Positions 57,001 to 64,000 of a stretch of 64,000 nt of DNA are shown one piece after another (within the stretch, counting starts at the first letter, position 1; each line of letters starts with the position of its first letter). A program made the position numbers and the translations under genes. The notes under the pieces are model-generated. The model searched no databases. It saw only the letters and a program-made list of their open reading frames with translations, and was not told where the DNA came from. Source of the DNA: Chimonanthus salicifolius (taxonomy: Eukaryota > Streptophyta > Magnoliopsida > Laurales > Calycanthaceae); contig CM023539.1 in the NCBI GenBank assembly GCA_013350335.1, positions 39,604,631-39,668,630 of the forward strand. Reading direction: 5' to 3'.

Positions 57001-59527
57001 ATGGGTGTGTTGTTGATTGCAATTGTCTTCTTCAAGTTGCATTTATGGATGGGTTCATTTGTACCCATTAGCAGTAGTTGTGGAACTCTGTCTGTTGCTT
57101 TAGAGAAGGATATTGCAAGAGATCTTCAAGGAATTGAATTGGGTTTGAAGAGGTTGGTGCAGTGAAGTTGATATGCAAGAGGAATTTGATCAGATTCCAA
57201 TGATTCTGCATCACTTTCTTTCATTCAATTACCCACAAGTTGAGAGGAGTCTAGAGAGTCTAATTCATCGCCTTTCGTCCTTCTCAGAGCCGAGTATCAC
57301 TGGCGATGTGAGTACTTTTTTATGTTCATTCATCATTATTAACGCCTTTGACCAGGGTTTTCATCATCGTCATCGTTAAAGCTTTTATCTTCATCTATCT
57401 ATCTATATATTACTTGTGAATGACTACTATAAGTTTTATTTCTCCACTTGTTCCTTTCAAAAGTTAGTTTTCTATCACTTCATACTCTGAAATGCGGCTT
57501 CTAAATACTTTTAACACCCTAATTCTCCCTCTAATATATTGAACTAGCAACCCCAGTTACTTCAGTGTCCAAAGCAGGGGCTACTGTTTATAGAAATTGG
57601 GATGGCTGGGCCCTTGACAGCCATAATTTTAAAGGTGATGGGCCAGTTTCATCTTTTTGGGCCAACTCAAGGGTAGTACAAGCCCACTAGATTATATAGG
57701 TGACACCCAAAGTTTTAAATCTGATTCAGATCGATATAAGAAGAAGTCCTCGACCCAAACCCAGTTCCATGAATGCAATTCCAATAGAGCCAGGCCTTAG
57801 TGGTCCAACTCCATAGTTGATATTGAAATACTCAAATGCAAAGTGCAGTTAAGTAATGGAGATTGTTTACATGCTACAGATGGTAAGTCACGTAATCAAA
57901 TTGGAAATTTATTATGTCTGTAAATGGGTTTAGCCATGCCCGAGATATGACTTGGTCGTTCCAAATAAATACTCAGTCTGGACCTAAGTTTACACGTGAT
58001 CAATTGGGTCGGGCTAGACTGCTCACGGCCCAATCCATGTACTTCAATAATGAATCCAAGTCAGACCTCAATTTAAAATTTAATATGTTGCTTATAGTTT
58101 TTAATATTATCTAATCTTCAGGATACGGAGTATGACTGGTGCCAATTTAGGTACATAGATCTGAAAATGAGTCCCATTTTAGTGAATGTGTCTCAACTTA
58201 TTTGTATCTCTTCAGGTTTACATCTCAGAGGCAACCATAGATTTCTCTAAGCAAGCAATAATCCTAGCTAAGCAAGCACAGAAGTCTCTTAATTATCTCA
58301 TCCAATGCAAAGAGGAGAAAAAAGCCTTCAACGAAAATGAATTGCCGACTTCCTTACAGCAGGGGAGGGAAAGATGTTTTGTAGATGGCACCAAATGCCA
58401 GTTCTCTCAATGTGCACTGGGCAACAAGCTCCCTATGTGTGCAATTGGCTTCGCAGCAGGGACCATCGGGGGCTCCCATGGGCCGTATTACATGGTCACA
58501 CGATCCGATGACAACAATCCTGAAAACCCAGATCCAGGTTCTCTCCGATACGCCGTGAATTTTGCCACAAAAAGCAGTGGGGGTGCTTGGATCATCTTCA
58601 AAGAGAACATGGTTGTTAAGCTCGAAGAGAAGCTGTGGATTAGTTCTAATACAACAATAGATGGAAGAGGAGTGAACGTCACTATAATTGGCAAAGGACT
58701 TGTTCTTGAAAGGGTAGAGAATGTGATCTTACACAACTTGGAAGTAGTTTCGACGGGGCAAAGCGATACGGTCCATGTGTTTGATGGATCACACCATGTT
58801 TGGATTGATCACTTGAGTTCGCGCGATGGGAAGTTGGGTTTGGTCACAGTCCTGCAAGGATCAACTGATGTGACAATCTCCAACTGCTATCTTTCAAATA
58901 ACAATTTCAACATGTTGTTGGGGGCATCCGACGAGGATGTAGTCGATCGGAACCTCAGAGTTACAGTGTACAGGAATTGGTTCGACTCATCTAAGCAAAG
59001 AATGCCACATTGCAGGTACTGAAACATGATCAACTGCTGGATTTTGCAACAGAGTCAATTGACTCTAATAATTTTTACTCTGCTACTTATGATCAACTCA
59101 TTCCTTACAGAGTGTATAAGCACTAAATCAAGTATGATTTTTTGTTTTCTTTATCAGGTGGGGCTACTGTCATGTAGCAAATAATTACTACAAGGACTGG
59201 AAATACTACGCGATCGGTGGCCGGACACATGCAAAGGTTCTTTCAGAGCTCAATGTGTTTGAACCAGGCAGAAGGTTAGAGGTGACCCCATGGTATGAAC
59301 GTTTCACCTCCGACTTGACGCCGACAATACAATCGTCCAAAGACCTCTTGTTAAAGGGCGCGACGTTTCATCAGTTCCTCAAATACGGCAGTTTAATTGT
59401 TCCAGATAGTGAATTCCCTGCATACAATCTGCCATTGCGGCCGACGAACTCATTGATCAATCTTGTAATCAACTGTTCTGGGTTGATGTGGGGACCCAAA
59501 CTACAACAGTGTTTAGCAATCCAATGA
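57001..59527 (+). CDS. Pectate lyase-like protein (PL1 family), divergent; possible frameshift near the N terminus
   Basis: PL1 enzymes cleave de-esterified pectin in the wall by calcium-dependent beta-elimination. Exons: 57001-57307, 58216-59015 and 59158-59527, with GT-AG introns of 908 and 142 bp. The N terminus from 57001 is a plausible signal peptide (VLLIAIVFF core). The core has GGAWIIFKENM, ISSNTTIDGRG, HHVWIDH, GSTDVTISNCYL, MLLGASDED, QRMPHCRWGYCHV and YYAIGGR. The catalytic Arg (QRMP) and the following Arg (CR) are present. The plant DGDAI and DGLVD calcium-site motifs are replaced by QSDTV and LGLVT. From ATG 57173 the frame is open for 434 codons. The upstream 54-codon signal-peptide frame is one base out of register and stops at 57163. 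The true start may be 57173 (no signal peptide), or a one-base indel lies between 57149 and 57165. Confidence 0.85.
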
Positions 59528-61370
59528 TTTGTGAGGACCTTTAATAGCTTCAGTAGTTTGCTACGCTTCTTTTTCTTCCGTTTCTCTGTTTACCACTAGT
59601 TGAATTTGTGCATCAATCTCTCTCAAAATTACAGAATTCAGCCATTAGTTGGCTTTGAATCATAACAATTCACTAACCATGAATGGTAGTCGACTACAAA
59701 TTGCCAAACAGTGAAGAAATTGTAAACAAGAGCTCTGCAATCCACCCATGTTAGGAAGAAACAACTACCTATGTAGCCCTACTCTGTAATGTTGCAACAG
59801 TATGTTTAAGGGCTTCTTTGTTAGTACAGAATTTCTGTGTGGAATTGAAATTGTGGAATTTTAAGCTGCTCGCAGCTATAAAATTCAGATTTCTATGAAT
59901 TCTAATTCCACCAAGAAATTCTCAGCTGCCAACGGGTCCTAATTCCTAAAACAAATGTAATCACAAGTCGTAATACTTCTATATCGATTTTTTATTTTGT
60001 ATACATGGGTGGATGGTATGGGTAGATAAATAGAATCAGAAAACACTCTCCGTCCTAATTTTTGTAATTTCTAATTCTATATCCATACAGTTCATATCAT
60101 CTCTAAATGGGCCTCTTAGCATTGACATTCCGACATCAAACATCAAATTGATGAAGCAAACATAACAATTTCATTGGAGAAATAGTAAATGGTAATTTAA
60201 GGAAAAGCTGAGCTCAAGTTTTCTCATCCATCCGTTAAAATAGAAATTCTCTCCATACTATATTGTTGGAATTGATCCACTGTTCAAGCTTTAGAAGTTC
60301 ATGGTTTATGAGACCATCATTTTGGAATTTGACAAAGTTCCTACATCTATGATGAGATAAGAATGATTTTTATAGATGAATACCTCTCCAGGAACATCAG
60401 ATCCAACCACCCTTCTCCAATTCTTGAGATCCGACAATGATAGAAACTCGAATCAGATCCGGCCATTCCTTCGATGTACTCGAAACAGGTTCGATTTTAA
60501 GTATTATGAGAAAAGCATTATTTTCTCTTTGAAATTATAATACCTCAGACTTTGGGCTATATTGTATTATATGATTTAATATAGTGAATTGATTTGAATT
60601 TGTCCCATGGTTTTCCCTCTACATTCGAGGATTTTCAGCATAAATATTGGTGTGATCTGTGTGTGGCTTGTTTCTCGATATTATTGTTGGATAATTTCTC
60701 TATTATTGTTTGAGTGATTGATTGGCTTCAGAAAATTTCAAATATTAATTTAGGCCGGGGTTAATTTATTGTGGACCCCAATATACTCATAATCATAGAA
60801 ATACTTCATAGAATCTCCTATTGAGGTGTAATGTTCAATGTAGTCTGAATCAATAGTAAAATATCAGACAAATTTATTTGAATATTCAAAATGGGTAGAC
60901 ATATCAATAGCAATATTCGCATTTGGAAGAAAATAAATGATATGTGGTGTTAAAAGGTTGGTAACTTGGTATAAAGAAGATGATTGTCATTGTGAATGAT
61001 GGATAAGGTGAAGAGAATGTCTACAAGTGTTAGAAAAGGAAGATGATGCAATTAATATATGTGTGAACATTTTATGTTTTCAAGCACAAGGACTATATAT
61101 GCAAATTCTACTTTATTGAAATTGTTATTTTCTTTAAATTTCTCTTACCTTTGAAAAAGAGAATAAATGGATACCAAATAATAAAAAAAAGGAATTCCTC
61201 TCTTCTTCTCTCATCCAAATATACCCGCAAATGTTGGACAAACCTCCCTTTTCCTAGTAGTAAAATTTCATCAAATATAAAATTTTAGTAAGAATTTAAA
61301 AAGCCCATAAAATATGAATGTTTCCTACATAATATTTTTAACTTACCTATCAATTAAGTCTTTAAGTTAA
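59528..61370. other. 3' flank of pectate lyase gene; no other gene seen
   Basis: A MITE-like stretch may begin at about 59810 (AAGGGCTTCTTTGTTAGTAC) and end near 60115 (AATGGGCCTCTTA), but the ends match poorly. Otherwise AT-rich DNA without recognisable exons. Confidence 0.4.
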
Positions 61371-61374
61371 CTCG

Positions 61375-61545
61375 TGAGAGTTGGCTTAGCGATAAAGAAC
61401 CCGCCTAAATTACAAGAGGCCTTGGGTTCAAGTCACTCTCAATACGAATGGGCCACTCCTCATAACCCGGTGTGTATAGATAGACAAGGTTTGCACATAC
61501 CCCTAGATTAATTAGGTACTCTAAAAAACTTAGACACCTTGATCT
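61375..61545 (+). mobile_element. tRNA-derived SINE (family B)
   Basis: The A-box-like TTGGCTTAGCGATAAAG (61381-61397) and B-box GGGTTCAAGTC (61424-61434) have tRNA spacing. The body has GGCCACTCCTCATAACCCGG, GTGTATAGATAGACAAGG and TAGATTAATTAGGTACTC. It shares body sequence with 53650-53835. It is not a functional tRNA: it has no cloverleaf or acceptor stem. Confidence 0.72.
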
Positions 61546-64000
61546 TAAAAACAAATAGAATGGATAATCAAAATGGGTTACAAGGTCCACATTCAATTGG
61601 ATAATGAAAGACAGAGAAAAGGACATCATCCACTCAATTGATTCCAAAGGGGTTTAGGCCATCACTTTGTTTGTGAATGAACATGAGGATAAGAAGATGA
61701 GGAAGGATGATATGTGCAGTAAGTAGGCCCAATGAAGGAAACAAGTCTTTATTATATTTCAAGTGCATTGAAGAGTTATCAGAGTTGCAGAGGCTGAACA
61801 TGTACAATGAGTTAGAAAACAAAGGAGACAAAGCCAGCTATCCTTCTACATTTCTTTCTTTCTATCTACCCCACACAGATTTTCTTCTACTCTTCATCTC
61901 ATCTTCTTCCCCCAACACACCTTTCCAAACTGATAGGCCAGACCAACATGAGCTCATGACATTTCTACAGGGTGGCTGCAAAAGCTGGTGCTGCTTCAAC
62001 CTGAAAATCACTAATAATTCCAAATCACAATCCAATCAAAGAAAAATGATTTATCTGATATTATTACCCTCAACATTTAAGTGGGTCATTTTAAGATAAA
62101 GTGAAGATAATAAAGATGTACATGCTGCATTGAATAAATCCAATTCAGAAAAATAGAATTAGAAATAACAGAAATCATTCAAAACTTAGAAAATCAGAGA
62201 CAATAAATAAATAAATAAAGACATGATAGCAATATTTTAAAACCAGGCCCGTAGAGTGCACCCGTCTTGAAGAAGGGTGGGTTAAATAAGGTTCAACCGG
62301 GTTGACCATAGTCAAACCCAGTCAAATCCGTGCTATTAATATATTATTATAAGATTTATAAATTATTAACTAAAGTTATATTTCATAAAAATATTTTTTT
62401 CTTCTCACAAACTCAATTGTAAATACTAAAAATTAATAATCCAAAAATCATATTCTCAAAAAAATCAAAATCTTCGTCTTCATTTTCTAACCAAGGGTCT
62501 TTAAGAGTCAAGGCTCACGGGTTTATTAAAAAAACCGGGTTGACCCACAGGTCAATCCACAGGTCAGGTCGGATTTGATAACATTGCATGATAGCAATAG
62601 TGACATGAACTTTGATTTATAAAAAAATAGAAGTTAAAACTCAAAATCCAAAAATTTATAATAGCACCCACAAGTCAACAATATAATCTTCACTTTAGTT
62701 AAACATTTGAACAGTAGAATTCAAAAAGTCTAAATTTTAGGGTTAATATGCTTCCAAAAGAGATGAAATGCTGTGGGAAATTAACGAAGAATTTAAAGGA
62801 TTAGAGTGATGATCAGGAACCTGCTTCAAAAAGTAAGAGTTCTAAATTCGATTCTTATTCTACCTCAAATGATTACTCGTTGTAGAGAACAAATGTAAAG
62901 AGGTTAGTGACGGAAATGAGCTAATGAAAAATCCTACAATGTTACACGTTCAAATCCTTTTTAATTGACCAAAATAAAAACCTAATCATGTCCTCATTTG
63001 GGTATGATTTACAAATAAGGATGGACAGTTAACAATCAAATAAAGAATAAGGATCCTTTCCCAAAGGACTTATTCGTTTATGGGTGTATGTGACTTCCTC
63101 CAATACCTCATGTCATTGAGGTTGATCTTTCCATATTAATCACACCCCTTTGCCGTGTTTTGATTCTTCAATATCAAATAGCTCCATAATGTGATAATCT
63201 CCACACGTTGGTGGATTGTGCCTTGACTTCCACATCTTGCCTCAAATACCATGCATGATATTCTTGTAAATATATTTGCATGAATTTGCATGGCCTCCAC
63301 GTTAATGGTTTGCATGGGTTATGATTGGATTTTGCATGTGGGCTTCGATTTAGGTCAATTGGGTCATTCGGGTTTGTTGGGTCATTGGACTTGAACTAAT
63401 AAAATAGTTAAGATTATTAGATGGAGTCAAATGATGTTTCGTCTTGGTCTTGATCAAATCAGGTTATGAAAGCCAAAGATTTCTCTATGTGATCAAGATC
63501 CACTAATGAAGTCCACCAACTGTGAATCATCGGGTCTAATGCCTTCATCATATGATTAAGTGGCATTTTAGAAAAAGTTAGTGAATAGATAGAATATATA
63601 TATATATATATTAAAAGTCTCAAGTACCTTATTACTAGATTATATTTTGGAATGGAAGATAAGGAGTTGGTTTGACGAACCCCCTTTTTAGCTAAGGTCC
63701 GACCCGATAAGACTATAGGGCCTTGAAATGTTTGCTTGGTCCCGACTCTATGAGCCATTCCACACTTTTATGGGATTATCAGATTAATCCCATGTCAGCC
63801 GCTGATAGACCTCATTTTAAGTGTTAAAATTGTCTCAAATTTGCCAATAATTAACATGAGTCAACTTGTTAGTCAATTGTGTCAAGATTGGAGTTAAAAA
63901 ACTTCCTACTAACTTCTAGAATTTTTTTTTATTTTGTCATTATTTTCATAATTTTTGTAAGGATGGATCTAATTATTTCAACTTATTAAGTTCAATTAGA
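61546..64000. other. Intergenic, no gene recognised
   Basis: It contains a GGGTTGACC/GGGTT-rich block (62250-62580), a possible further tRNA-like SINE head near 62805-62880 (TAAATTCGATTC as a weak B-box) and a short (TA)n at 63594-63611. The open frame 61707-62099 shows no recognisable protein features. Confidence 0.4.

Noticed and set aside
56967..57071. Start MAWDDFVKQ as the pectate lyase N terminus
   Set aside because: Stops after 34 codons and lacks a signal peptide; the ATG at 57001 gives a hydrophobic start.
58488..58736. Minus-strand open frame within the pectate lyase exon
   Set aside because: Shadow of the sense coding sequence.
61381..61440. tRNA gene
   Set aside because: Only the promoter boxes resemble a tRNA; it is the head of a SINE.
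61707..62099. Open frame of 130 codons
   Set aside because: No family resemblance, no splice partners, AT-rich surroundings.
62805..62900. Third tRNA-derived SINE
   Set aside because: Only a weak B-box (TAAATTCGATTC) is seen and no body shared with the two SINE families.

Overview
The window is nuclear DNA from a flowering plant. It is AT-rich and holds GT-AG spliced genes for plant families: NEDD8-activating E1, DUF155/RRG, a Topors-like RING protein, NPH3/BTB and pectate lyase. Introns reach 6.6 kb, and the space between genes is filled with L1 and RTE LINEs, Ty1/copia and Ty3 remnants, hAT-like DNA elements, SINEs and foldback MITE-like elements. The species cannot be named from sequence alone; the host is probably a woody dicot or magnoliid with a repeat-rich genome. 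I assembled exon chains by hand from splice signals, frame continuity and family knowledge. No alignment was run.

Layout. 1-2335: 3' part of a decayed L1. 3321-5056 (+): the last two exons of ECR1/UBA3. 6370-18740 (-): a seven-exon DUF155 (RRG/RMND1) gene of 373 codons, convergent with ECR1, with L1, RTE and Ty3-like insertions in its introns. 18853-22152: a 3.3-kb hAT-like element with an 8-bp target duplication, about 110 bp upstream of that gene's ATG; it contains a tandem array of 159-bp period. 22470-29155: copia LTR remnant, MITE-like elements and an L1 tail. 29354-32558 (+): NPH3/BTB gene with a one-base frameshift and no recognisable first exon. 34007-35686: SINE, satellite-like dimer, foldback element. 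36203-37105 (+): small plant-specific gene, also with a one-base frameshift. 40180-40750: foldback element and a second satellite-like dimer. 43176-52918 (+): intact seven-exon Topors-like RING gene of 268 codons with L1 and RTE pieces in introns. 53650-56400: SINEs, decayed copia element, a short hAT-like relative and an RTE tail. 57001-59527 (+): divergent pectate lyase. 59528-64000: no gene seen; one SINE.

The genes do not form a pathway: they are neighbours encoding neddylation, mitochondrial, ubiquitin/SUMO-ligase, BTB-adaptor and cell-wall functions. I found no unknown multi-gene system. The best unexplained structure is the hAT-like family with CAGGGGT ends and subterminal CGATATATCG palindromes (a 3.3-kb and a 365-bp copy, both with 8-bp target duplications). 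Next are the 176-bp satellite-like dimers, a SINE with an irregular long target duplication, and a pectate lyase that keeps its catalytic arginine but has lost most calcium ligands.
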